Assembly (NCBI GenBank): GCA_946186505.1
Contig: CAMHNI010000017.1
Coordinates: 1-58,354 of the forward strand
Length of the DNA stretch: 58,354 bases
Direction of reading: 5' to 3'
From: an uncultured Prevotellaceae bacterium
GTDB lineage: Bacteria; Bacteroidota; Bacteroidia; Bacteroidales; Bacteroidaceae
The position numbers were made by a program, and so were the translations under genes. Of the stretch, positions 31,816-39,252 are shown piece after piece. The stretch's first letter is position 1, and the number at the start of each line of letters is the position of its first letter. The notes beneath the pieces are model-generated. The model searched no databases. It was not told where the DNA came from and saw nothing but the letters and a program-made list of their open reading frames with translations.

Positions 31816-32868
31816 TCAGCCGAGGCACCGTCTCATGGTCTCGAGCTTGGCCTCTGTTTCCTGCCATTCCTGTTGCTTTGTGCTATCTTTCAGCAATCCG
31901 CCTCCGGCATAGAGACGGTAGTGATTGCCGTTAACGTTCATGCAGCGGAGTGAGACGTAGAGGTGGGTGGAAAGTTCGCCCTGAGGTTGGTGTGGAAGTT
32001 GCAGCGGTCCCATGAATCCACTATAGTAGCAACGTGGCCTGTGCTCGTTCCGGGTGATGAACTGCATGGTCTCCCGTTTGGGCAGTCCGCAGACGGCCGG
32101 TGTGGGGTGTAAGGCTTGCAGGAGGTTGCCGATGTGTCGGTCGTCAGGAAGGGTGAATGTGAAATCGCTCCGCAGATGGACGAGGTTGGCCGCCCGGACC
32201 GTGCGAGGCCCCTCCTCGCGGAAATCGCCGGTGAACTGTTCCAGACATTCAGCGATGTAGGTGGCCACGATGCGCTGTTCCTCAATGTTCTTGGTGCTCC
32301 ACGTGGCGTTCTCGCCTTCTCCTCTGAGTTGTTCTCCTTCTAACAGCATCGTACCAGCCAGGGCGATGGTGCGCCATTCGCCACCGTGGCCCTCAAGCAG
32401 TATTTCGGGCGTGGCGGTCAGCCATGTGCCGCTCTGCTCTGTATGGACCAGGGCGATGAACATGCGGGGGTAGAGCTGGCAGGCGCGGTGGAAGAGCGTC
32501 ACGGGCTCAATGGCTTCATGTGTCGTCTCGTCTGAACACCGTGCAAGAACAATTTTCCGGAATGTGCCCTCTGTGAGCTGCGTGTGGAAATTGGCAAAAT
32601 CTATGGCGTAAGATGAATCCACGGGCGAGAGAGTGGCAGCGACAGGCGGCGGTGTCATGACCGGTGGTAATGGGCAGACCGTGGCCGAGTCTTCTATCAC
32701 GACGATGGGCTGTCCCTGTTTCACTTCGAAGGGTGCAATGACAAAACCGGAACAGCCGTTCAACTGTGTGCAGGACAACAGTTCGCGGGTCTCGCCTTCC
32801 ACACGCATGCAGTGGTCGGCATGGGGCAGGCGGTAGAGGGCAAAGGCAGCGTGCGAGGCTTGTCTCAT
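31816..32868 (-). CDS. menF: Isochorismate synthase
   Basis: A 350-residue chorismate-binding enzyme making isochorismate, normally the first step to menaquinone. The C-terminal catalytic half has FHTQLTEGTFRKIVLARCSD, the LTATPEILLEGHGGEW stretch, LAGTMLLEGEQ, a TKNIEEQRIVATYIAE helix and HPTPAVCGLPK with the metal-binding Glu nearby. It overlaps the thioesterase stop by 4 bp (ATGA), so the two are translationally coupled. menD, menB, menC and menE do not follow; the next gene is convergent. Confidence 0.9.
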   Translation of the reverse strand: MRQASHAAFALYRLPHADHCMRVEGETRELLSCTQLNGCSGFVIAPFEVKQGQPIVVIEDSATVCPLPPVMTPPPVAATLSPVDSSYAIDFANFHTQLTEGTFRKIVLARCSDETTHEAIEPVTLFHRACQLYPRMFIALVHTEQSGTWLTATPEILLEGHGGEWRTIALAGTMLLEGEQLRGEGENATWSTKNIEEQRIVATYIAECLEQFTGDFREEGPRTVRAANLVHLRSDFTFTLPDDRHIGNLLQALHPTPAVCGLPKRETMQFITRNEHRPRCYYSGFMGPLQLPHQPQGELSTHLYVSLRCMNVNGNHYRLYAGGGLLKDSTKQQEWQETEAKLETMRRCLG

Positions 32869-33278
32869 TTCTTTGGCTTGATGACATAGTTTGTGACGCG
32901 GACAGAGGAGATGAGGTCGCCGGAAGTGTCGCGGATATCGACATTCCAGACGTGCAGGGTGGTTCCCCTGTGCAGCAGGCGGGCATAGGCCGTGACGGTG
33001 TCACCCTCTGCAACAGCCTTCACATGGCTGCCGCTGACCTCGATACCCACGCAGGCCTTTCCCGGACAGAGAGCTGACGACCCCACGCCTGCCACATTCT
33101 CGGCCAGGGCCAGCGACGCACCGCCGCTTAGGAATCCGAAGGGCTGGCAGTTACGCTCGTCAACCCGCATCCGTGCCATACAAGTATCGTCCTCGGGTGT
33201 GGAGATGAACTCCATGCCGAGGGCGGTACTCAGGTTAGGCTTCGCATTGATTAACGTGTTGATTCTTTCTACGTCCAT
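32865..33278 (-). CDS. Hotdog-fold thioesterase (PaaI/MenI type)
   Basis: A 137-residue hotdog protein. The start at 33278 (MDVERINTLINAKPNLSTAL) is preferred because the longer frame overlaps the upstream ROK gene. The active-site stretch is QPFGFLSGGASLALAENVAG: the Gln and Glu match MenI of E. coli (QPFGLLHGGAS...E), but the His has become Ser. Coupling to menF suggests it hydrolyses 1,4-dihydroxy-2-naphthoyl-CoA in menaquinone synthesis; that is inference, and other acyl-CoA substrates are possible. Confidence 0.82.
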   Translation of the reverse strand: MDVERINTLINAKPNLSTALGMEFISTPEDDTCMARMRVDERNCQPFGFLSGGASLALAENVAGVGSSALCPGKACVGIEVSGSHVKAVAEGDTVTAYARLLHRGTTLHVWNVDIRDTSGDLISSVRVTNYVIKPKK

Positions 33279-33303
33279 ACCCAGTCTAACCTTCCACTTC
33301 TCT

Positions 33304-34293
33304 TTACTTGAACAAGGAGTATTCCTTGACATCCCATGCCAGGGCACTGGCACCGAGCACATCACGTTCGCCCTCCTTCAGAATGGACACTAAGATGCGC
33401 ACCTTGCCACGGATGTTGTGGAAGACATGTTCGTCGAAAGCGGCCCGCATGGGTTTCAGCAGCCATTTGCCGGCAACCATCATGTCGCCTGTCAGAATGA
33501 TGGCTTCGGGATTGATGACCGAAGCGTAATTGGCAAGTCCGATTCCTAACATCGATCCTACCCGGTGGAAGGCCTTGATGGCCACACGGTCGCCTTTCTC
33601 ACAGCAGTCGGTAATGGTGTTGATCGTCAAGTCGTCCAGCTCACTTAGCAGGGTCGGCTCGTTACTCTTGGCAATCTCTTCCTCAACCGTGTGCACAAGT
33701 CCTTTGTCAGAGACGTAGGTCTCCAGACAGCCTCTGCGGCCGCAGCCGCAAAGGCGGCCGCCGACTTCCACGCAGGTATGTCCTATCTCGCCGGCAAAGC
33801 CGTTGACACCGAGATGGGGCAGTCCGTTGGTGAAGATGCAGCTGCCCAGTCCACCGTGGCTGATGCTCACGACGATGAAGTCCTTCATGCCGTGGGCCGA
33901 GCCGTAGGCTTTCTCGCCTAGGGCAGTGATATGGGCGTCGTTGGCCAGGGCCACGGCCATGCCTAACTGATCCTGTAGCATGGCTGCCAGTGGCACCACG
34001 CCCTTCCAAGGCATGTTGGCTGCACTTTCAATGCAGCCCGTCAGATAGTTGGCACTCGGAGCCGAAATGCCCACGGAGCGTACGCTCTCATAGCCTCCGT
34101 TCTCCTCTATCAGCGCAATGACCCGTTCGCTGAGGGCTTTTACAAAATCAGTTACCTCAGGGTAGTCTGACGTACGGAAATGGTCTTGTGCAATGATTTC
34201 TCCGCGAATGCTTACTACGGCGTATGTGGTCCGCCCCTCGCGGACGTCAATGCCGACGACACGGGTCTTAATATGATCAATATCTTCTGTCAT
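33304..34293 (-). CDS. ROK-family protein, copy with catalytic Asp
   Basis: A 329-residue member of the ROK (repressor, ORF, kinase) family without an N-terminal HTH, so more like a sugar kinase than a NagC-type repressor. The zinc site is intact (GHTCVEVGGRLCGCGRRGCLE). The catalytic Asp is present in VALANDAHITALGE. The phosphate-binding loop is unusual: SISHGGLGSC, with one extra residue and His in place of the first Gly. It follows a close paralogue by 16 bp and precedes the thioesterase-menF pair by 25 bp. The substrate, if any, is unknown. Confidence 0.85.
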   Translation of the reverse strand: MTEDIDHIKTRVVGIDVREGRTTYAVVSIRGEIIAQDHFRTSDYPEVTDFVKALSERVIALIEENGGYESVRSVGISAPSANYLTGCIESAANMPWKGVVPLAAMLQDQLGMAVALANDAHITALGEKAYGSAHGMKDFIVVSISHGGLGSCIFTNGLPHLGVNGFAGEIGHTCVEVGGRLCGCGRRGCLETYVSDKGLVHTVEEEIAKSNEPTLLSELDDLTINTITDCCEKGDRVAIKAFHRVGSMLGIGLANYASVINPEAIILTGDMMVAGKWLLKPMRAAFDEHVFHNIRGKVRILVSILKEGERDVLGASALAWDVKEYSLFK

Positions 34294-34309
34294 GGCAACT
34301 CATTGCATA

Positions 34310-35290
34310 CTATTTAAACAAAGAATACTCCTTCACTTTCCACGCAAGGACGCTGGCACCGAGCACATTGCGTTCGCTCTCGCCTAATTCTGAGATCAGG
34401 AACTTCACCTTGCCCTGGATATTGTGGAACACGTGTTCCTCAAACGACTTCTTGGTAGGGTCCAGCAACCAGTGACCGGCACGGGCAATGCCGCCGGTGA
34501 AGATGATAGCCTCGGGATTGACTAGCGAGGCATAATTGGCCAGTCCGAGACCGAGTATCTCGCCGGTACGGCGGAAAACCTCGATGGCCATCTCGTCGCC
34601 CTGCTCACAGCACTCGTAGATTTTCTTTGGCGACAGATTCTCGATGGAGCGCATGAGTGACGCTTCGTCAGACTCCTCCATCATTTCCCTGGCTGTCTGT
34701 AAGATGCCCTTGGCGGCAGTGTAAGCCTCCAGACAGCCACGGTTGCCGCAGCCGCACTGTCGTCCGTTCAGCACGACACATGTATGGCCGATTTCACCCG
34801 CATAGCCGTCGAAGCCCAGATTGACCTCCCCGTCGGAGAAGATGCAGCTGCCCAAGCCGGAGCCGATGGTGATTGCGATGAAGTCACGCAGACCGTGAGC
34901 CGACCCGAATGCCTGCTCACCCAGTGCTACGACATGAGAGTTGTTGGCCACGGCCACGGCCAGTCCTAACTGGTCGCGCAGCATGGCAGCCAGTGGCACT
35001 ACCCCCTTCCAGGGCATGTTGGCTGCATTGACGATACTGCCTGTCAGGAAGTTGGCGCTGTGGGCGCTGATGCCTACCGACCGCACCGTCTCGTAGCCGC
35101 CGTTCAGCTCGACAAGCCCCACGATGCGCTCAGCCAATGTATTGACGAAAGTGTTGATGTCAGTGTAGTTCTGGGTCGGGAAACTGTCTTTCGCAAGGAT
35201 ATTCCCGCGCACGTCAACGATGGCGAAGGTGGTGTCTTCAAAACTGATGTCCACACCTACCACTCTTTTCTTTACAGTTGTTTGATTCAT
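34310..35290 (-). CDS. ROK-family protein, copy lacking catalytic Asp
   Basis: A 326-residue ROK paralogue of the next gene, similar along the whole length (both have NMPWKGVVPLAAML, GSAHG, SLLF-type ends EYSLFK). The zinc site is complete (GHTCVVLNGRQCGCGNRGCLE) and the phosphate loop is canonical (TIGSGLGSC). The catalytic base is changed: where the partner has ANDAH this copy has ANNSH, the codon reading AAC. By family knowledge that should abolish or strongly reduce kinase activity. It is the first gene of a four-gene run, with a promoter at 35321-35352. Confidence 0.85.
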   Translation of the reverse strand: MNQTTVKKRVVGVDISFEDTTFAIVDVRGNILAKDSFPTQNYTDINTFVNTLAERIVGLVELNGGYETVRSVGISAHSANFLTGSIVNAANMPWKGVVPLAAMLRDQLGLAVAVANNSHVVALGEQAFGSAHGLRDFIAITIGSGLGSCIFSDGEVNLGFDGYAGEIGHTCVVLNGRQCGCGNRGCLEAYTAAKGILQTAREMMEESDEASLMRSIENLSPKKIYECCEQGDEMAIEVFRRTGEILGLGLANYASLVNPEAIIFTGGIARAGHWLLDPTKKSFEEHVFHNIQGKVKFLISELGESERNVLGASVLAWKVKEYSLFK

Positions 35291-35320
35291 TGTATTGTTT
35301 TAAGTGCTTATTTTATGCCA

Positions 35321-35352
35321 CAAATTTATGCAATAATTCTGTCATGGCCAAA
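35321..35352 (-). promoter_or_regulatory. Promoter of the ROK-ROK-thioesterase-menF run
   Basis: Minus strand TTTG (35349-35352) and TAAATTTG (35321-35328), spacer 20 bp, 30 bp before the start. Confidence 0.65.
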
Positions 35353-35412
35353 TCTTTTGCAACTTTTTTTGCAAATATTTACCCATTTGTAGTTTTTTTC
35401 GGGATTATTTCG

Positions 35413-35420
35413 TAACTTTG
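35413..35420 (+). promoter_or_regulatory. -7 box of lysS
   Basis: TAACTTTG with TTTG at 35386-35389 (23-bp spacer), 33 bp before the ATG at 35454. Confidence 0.55.
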
Positions 35421-35453
35421 CACCCACATAAGCAACTATATCCGCAAAGAATA

Positions 35454-37178
35454 ATGAACATTTTAGAACTTAGCGAACAAGAGATTCTGCGACGCCAGTC
35501 GCTTGACCAGCTTCGTCAGGCAGGCATTGACCCATACCCTGCAGCGGAGTACCCCACAGACGCTTTTTCAACCGAAATCCTTGACACTTTCACCGATGAG
35601 GCTCCTGCCCGTGAGGTGACTATTGCCGGACGTATGATGAGCCGCCGCATTATGGGCAAGGCCTCGTTCGTCGAGCTGCAGGACTCGCGTGGCCGTATTC
35701 AAGTGTATGTCACCCGCGACGACATCTGCCCCGGTGAGGACAAGGACCTGTATAACGTAGTATTTAAGAAACTGCTTGACATCGGCGACTTCATCGGTGT
35801 CCGTGGTACGGTGTTCCGCACGCAGACCGGTGAAATATCTGTACATGCCCATGAGCTGACGCTGCTGTCGAAGTCGCTCAAGCCGTTACCCATCGTGAAG
35901 TACAAGGACGGCGTGGCCTACGATAAGTTCGATGACCCCGAGTTGCGCTACCGCCAGCGCTATGTCGATCTGGTGGTGAACGACGGCGTGAAGGATACGT
36001 TCCTGAAAAGGGCTACCATCGTGCGCACCATGCGCCGCATATTGGATGAGGCCGGTTATACCGAAGTTGAGACGCCCACCCTCCAGTCCATCGCCGGCGG
36101 TGCTACCGCCCGTCCCTTCATCACCCATTTCAATGCGCTTGATATTGATATGTACATGCGCATAGCCACCGAGCTTTACCTGAAGCGTCTTATCGTGGGT
36201 GGTTTCGAGGGTGTCTATGAGATAGGCAAGAATTTCCGCAACGAGGGTATGGACAAGACCCATAATCCGGAGTTCACTTGCATGGAGCTGTATGTCTCAT
36301 ACAAGGACTACAACTGGATGATGTCGTTCACGGAGAAGATGCTTGAAGAGATCTGCATCGCTGTCAACGGCAAACCCGAAGTGGAAATCGACGGCAATAT
36401 CATCTCGTTCCGTGCACCATACCGCCGTCTGCCCATCCTCGATGCCATCAAGGAGAAGACGGGCTTCGACTGTGACGGCAAGACCGAGGATGAGATTCGT
36501 GCCTTCTGCAAGGAGAAGGGCATGGAGGTCGATGAAACCATGGGTAAGGGAAAGCTTATCGACGAGCTGTTCGGTGAGTTCTGTGAAGGCTCGTTCATCC
36601 AGCCCACCTTTATCACCGACTATCCCGTGGAGATGTCGCCACTGACGAAGATGCACCGGTCGAAGCCCGGACTGACCGAGCGCTTCGAACTGATGGTTAA
36701 CGGCAAGGAGCTGGCCAATGCCTACAGCGAGCTGAATGACCCTATCGACCAGGAAGAACGTTTCAAGGAGCAGATGCGACTGGCCGCCAAGGGCGACGAC
36801 GAGGCGATGATTATCGACCACGACTTCCTGCGTGCTCTGCAGTATGGCATGCCCCCGACGTCGGGCATCGGTATAGGCATCGACCGTTTGGCCATGCTCA
36901 TGACGGGTAAGTTCGCTATTGGCGAGATTATGCTCTTCCCACAGATGAAGCCCGAGAAGAAGGTGCCTCAGAGCACCATTCAGGAGTGGGCGGCCATCGG
37001 TGTCCAGGAGGACTGGGTCTATGTGCTGCGCAAGGCAGGCTTTAACCTCATCCAAAACATCCGCGACGAGAAGCCACAGGGCTTGCAGCAGAAAATCGGC
37101 GACATCGTCAAACGTTACAAGCTCGACCTGCAGAAACCCTCGGTAGATGAGGTGCAGCAGTGGATTGAAAAGGCATAG
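35454..37178 (+). CDS. lysS: Lysyl-tRNA synthetase, class II
   Basis: A 574-residue enzyme charging tRNA-Lys. The start at 35454 (MNILELSEQEILRRQSLDQL) fits the family. An OB-fold anticodon domain (EVTIAGRMMSRRIMGKASFV) is followed by the class II core: motif 2 NFRNEGMDKTHNPEFTCME and motif 3 GIGIGIDRLAMLMTG. About 70 residues beyond the usual end (from KPEKKVPQ, rich in K, V and Q) form a C-terminal extension seen in Bacteroidetes. gpsA follows after 83 bp that contain a degenerate hairpin repeat. Confidence 0.97.
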   Translation: MNILELSEQEILRRQSLDQLRQAGIDPYPAAEYPTDAFSTEILDTFTDEAPAREVTIAGRMMSRRIMGKASFVELQDSRGRIQVYVTRDDICPGEDKDLYNVVFKKLLDIGDFIGVRGTVFRTQTGEISVHAHELTLLSKSLKPLPIVKYKDGVAYDKFDDPELRYRQRYVDLVVNDGVKDTFLKRATIVRTMRRILDEAGYTEVETPTLQSIAGGATARPFITHFNALDIDMYMRIATELYLKRLIVGGFEGVYEIGKNFRNEGMDKTHNPEFTCMELYVSYKDYNWMMSFTEKMLEEICIAVNGKPEVEIDGNIISFRAPYRRLPILDAIKEKTGFDCDGKTEDEIRAFCKEKGMEVDETMGKGKLIDELFGEFCEGSFIQPTFITDYPVEMSPLTKMHRSKPGLTERFELMVNGKELANAYSELNDPIDQEERFKEQMRLAAKGDDEAMIIDHDFLRALQYGMPPTSGIGIGIDRLAMLMTGKFAIGEIMLFPQMKPEKKVPQSTIQEWAAIGVQEDWVYVLRKAGFNLIQNIRDEKPQGLQQKIGDIVKRYKLDLQKPSVDEVQQWIEKA

Positions 37179-37183
37179 AAAGC

Positions 37184-37245
37184 CTACCCAAGCTCTCCCC
37201 GCTCGGCCCAAAGGGACGCTTGCCTAAGCAAGAAAGGGAGGGATG
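37184..37245. repeat. Interrupted copy of a C/G-rich intergenic hairpin repeat
   Basis: CTACCCAAGCTCTCCCC (37184-37200) and AAAGGGAGGGATG (37233-37245) are the two halves of the repeat seen inverted at 37301-37335. About 32 other bases lie between them, including a CTTGC/GCAAG hairpin. It lies in the lysS-gpsA gap. Confidence 0.55.
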
Positions 37246-37261
37246 TTTAGATACATAATAA

Positions 37262-38323
37262 ATGAACATGAACGATAATAATTCTTATAGTTCAAGTAAT
37301 CTACACCCCTCCCTTCGGGAGGGCTTGGGTGGGCTGTGTGGTCGCATTGCCATAGTCGGTGGAGGCTCGTGGGCTACGGCCATTGCCAAGATTGTAGTGC
37401 AGCACACGCACCATATCGGCTGGTATATGCGTCGTGATGACCAGATACAGGACTTCCGCCGCATGGGCCACAATCCGAGTTATCTGACCAGCGTCCACTT
37501 CGATGTCGGGGAGATTCAGTTCGAGAGCGACATCAACCGCATCGCCCAGCAGTATGACACACTCGTCTTCGTCACGCCGTCGCCTTATCTGAAAAACCAC
37601 CTGAAGAAACTCAAGACCCGTATCAAGGACAAGTTTATCGTCACCGCCATCAAGGGCATTGTCCCCGACGAGAACCTTATATGCTCGGAATATTTCCACC
37701 AGGTGTTCGACGTCCCCCACGAGAACTTGGCCTGCCTTGGCGGGCCAAGCCATGCCGAGGAGGTGGCTCTTGAAAGGCTCTCGTACCTCACCGTCGGCTG
37801 TTCCGACCGTGACAAGGCACAGGCTTTCGCCAGTGTGCTTACCAGCGAATTCATCAAGACCAAGACATCGGACGACGTCATCGGCATTGAGTACTCCTCG
37901 GTGCTGAAGAATGTCTATGCCATTGCCGCCGGCATCTGCTCCGGCCTGAAATACGGCGATAATTTCCAGGCCGTGCTGATGGCCAATGCCGTGCAGGAGA
38001 TGAGCCGCTTCCTGACTGCCGTACACCCCATCGAGCGCAACCCCTACGACTCAGTATATCTCGGCGACCTGCTTGTCACCGGCTATTCCAATTTCTCGCG
38101 CAACCGCACCTTCGGCACCATGATTGGCAAGGGCTACTCTGTGAAGTCAGCCCAGATAGAGATGGAGATGATTGCCGAGGGGTACTTCGGCACGAAGTGC
38201 ATGAAGGAAATCAACCGCCATTGGCACGTCAACATGCCCATCCTCGATGCCGTATATAATATATTGTACGAGCGCATATCACCTCAGATAGAAATCAAAC
38301 TGCTGACCGACTCCTTCCGGTAG
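37262..38323 (+). CDS. gpsA: Glycerol-3-phosphate dehydrogenase [NAD(P)+]
   Basis: A 353-residue enzyme making sn-glycerol-3-phosphate for phospholipids. The core starts at RIAIVGGGSWATAIAKIV, and the catalytic Lys is in SSVLKNVYAIAAG. GYSVKSAQIEMEMIAEGY is near the C-terminus. About 27 residues precede the core. They are translated from an intergenic hairpin repeat (37301-37335 gives LHPSLREGLGGLCG), and there is no later ATG before the core, so the repeat is now part of the coding sequence. Starts at 37262 or 37268 are possible. It follows lysS on the same strand. Confidence 0.94.
   Translation: MNMNDNNSYSSSNLHPSLREGLGGLCGRIAIVGGGSWATAIAKIVVQHTHHIGWYMRRDDQIQDFRRMGHNPSYLTSVHFDVGEIQFESDINRIAQQYDTLVFVTPSPYLKNHLKKLKTRIKDKFIVTAIKGIVPDENLICSEYFHQVFDVPHENLACLGGPSHAEEVALERLSYLTVGCSDRDKAQAFASVLTSEFIKTKTSDDVIGIEYSSVLKNVYAIAAGICSGLKYGDNFQAVLMANAVQEMSRFLTAVHPIERNPYDSVYLGDLLVTGYSNFSRNRTFGTMIGKGYSVKSAQIEMEMIAEGYFGTKCMKEINRHWHVNMPILDAVYNILYERISPQIEIKLLTDSFR
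37301..37335. repeat. Intergenic hairpin repeat inside the gpsA 5' end
   Basis: A CCCTCC/GGAGGG hairpin with a CTTCG-type loop (37307-37323), followed by GCTTGGGTGGG. It is the inverted counterpart of the interrupted copy at 37184-37245, and the gpsA start lies between the two. Confidence 0.7.
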
Positions 38324-38330
38324 ATTTCTG

Positions 38331-38473
38331 CATCGGACTACAGAACTTAAGGACTTTTCTTTTTTGCACCGGACTTAACGGACTTTGTGCTGATGTTATT
38401 TGGCATCGGACAACAGGACTTAAGGACTTTTCTTCTTTGGCATCGGACTGGACGGACTTTATGCTGGTGCTTT
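38331..38473 (+). repeat. Forward array of the CATCGGAC repeat (two 73-bp units)
   Basis: Four half-units start at 38331, 38367, 38404 and 38441, at intervals of 36-37 bp: CATCGGACTACAGAACTTAA, CACCGGACTTAACGGACTTT, CATCGGACAACAGGACTTAA and CATCGGACTGGACGGACTTT. Alternate ones resemble each other most, so the true unit is about 73 bp, ending in GTGCTGATG-type or ATGCTGGTG-type sequence. Confidence 0.8.
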
Positions 38474-38570
38474 CAACGAATAGATTCCTGCATATAGTAC
38501 TGGTAGGATAATTATGGAAATTATGGTATTATCTTTCTTTGAAGTGATTTGTTATATAAAAGTTGAATTT

Positions 38571-38654
38571 TTACTTACATTGCTTACATTAGCATACAAC
38601 ACTCTGTATGTCAGTTGGTTGTGTAATGTAAGTAGAATGTAAGCAATGTAAGTA
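38571..38654. repeat. Large TACATT-type inverted repeat
   Basis: A perfect 19-bp arm pair, 38572-38590 TACTTACATTGCTTACATT with 38636-38654. An extra copy of AATGTAAGTAG precedes the right arm (38625-38635), and inner pairs CATAC/GTATG are present. It could form a cruciform or a stable RNA hairpin. Confidence 0.75.
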
Positions 38655-38752
38655 GAAATTGTTGACAACCCGCCGATGACAGCAACAGCGGCAACGGCTC
38701 TTCTGAAAATCAACGGCATATTTTTTCCGAAAAAGGCGGCTGGTTACCGTTT

Positions 38753-38813
38753 GCTCCAGGGGGTGGAGCAATTCACTCCAGGGGGTGGAGCAAACTGCTC
38801 CAGGGGGTGGAGC
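38753..38813. repeat. Three tandem copies of a palindromic 22-bp repeat
   Basis: GCTCCAGGGGGTGGAGC (38753-38769), ACTCCAGGGGGTGGAGC (38775-38791) and GCTCCAGGGGGTGGAGC (38797-38813), exactly 22 bp apart. Each folds on itself (GCTCCA with TGGAGC). Confidence 0.8.
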
Positions 38814-38845
38814 GAACTGAAAGGCGGCGGTTTATGATTTTTCTG

Positions 38846-38960
38846 CATCGGACTTAACGGACTTTTCTTTCTGCATCGGACTTAACGGACTTTTCTTTCT
38901 GCATCGGACTACAGGGCTTAAGGACTCTGTTTTTGGCATCGGACTTAAGGACTAAAACTG
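38846..38960 (+). repeat. Second forward array of the CATCGGAC repeat
   Basis: Copies start at 38846, 38875, 38903 and 38938. The first two are nearly identical (CATCGGACTTAACGGACTTT). This array faces the reverse array that begins at 38968, giving an imperfect inverted repeat with arms of about 60 bp around 38960. Confidence 0.75.
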
Positions 38961-38967
38961 ACGAAAA

Positions 38968-39231
38968 AAGTCCGTTAAGTCCGTTATGTCCGGTGCTAAA
39001 AAGAAAAGTCCTTACGTCCTGTAGTCCGATGCTAAAATAGCACCAGCACATAGTCCTTGTTAGTCCGTTGGGTCCGTTGCAAGAGTAAAAGTCCTTACGT
39101 CCTGTAGTCCGATGCCAAAAAACATCAGCACAAAGTCCGTTAAGTCCGTTACGTCCGGTGCTAAAAAGAAAAGTCCTTACGTCCTGTAGTCCGATGCCCA
39201 AAAAACCGTGTTAGTCCGTGCCGTCCGATGC
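38968..39231 (-). repeat. Reverse array: three 82-83-bp units of the same repeat
   Basis: Half-units AAGTCCGTTAAGTCCGTTAT (38968), AAGTCCTTACGTCCTGTAGT (39006), then counterparts at 39051 and 39089, and 39133 and 39171, repeat with a period of 82-83 bp; a last short copy is at about 39211. Each half-unit consists of three GTCC-led words of 8-9 bp. The reverse complement matches the forward units, which lack about 10 bp. Confidence 0.8.
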
Positions 39232-39252
39232 AAATCCCGACCGGTCGAAAGA

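Larger units (their letters stand above)
38324..39252. other. 929-bp repeat island between gpsA and the histidine kinase
   Basis: No gene is supported. The stretch between these convergent genes is built from repeats, listed separately: forward arrays (38331-38473 and 38846-38960), a reverse array (38968-39231), a large inverted repeat (38571-38654) and a triple palindrome (38753-38813). Open frames here (such as 38854-39201 minus) only translate the repeats. Confidence 0.8.

Noticed and set aside
36297..37211. 304-codon open frame opposite lysS, and similar long antisense frames opposite gpsA, serB and the uridine phosphorylase
   Set aside because: All lie fully inside well-recognised genes and encode compositionally biased sequences with no family signature.
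38589..38771. 60-codon minus-strand frame in the island
   Set aside because: It runs through the TACATT inverted repeat and a palindrome and has no protein-like features.
38854..39201. 115-codon open frame in the repeat island
   Set aside because: Its protein only repeats the DNA units (GLQDVRTFLFSTG twice); no start signal and no independent support.
38331..39231. Possible CRISPR array
   Set aside because: The units are adjacent and degenerate, without unique spacers of even length, occur in both orientations, and no cas gene is near.
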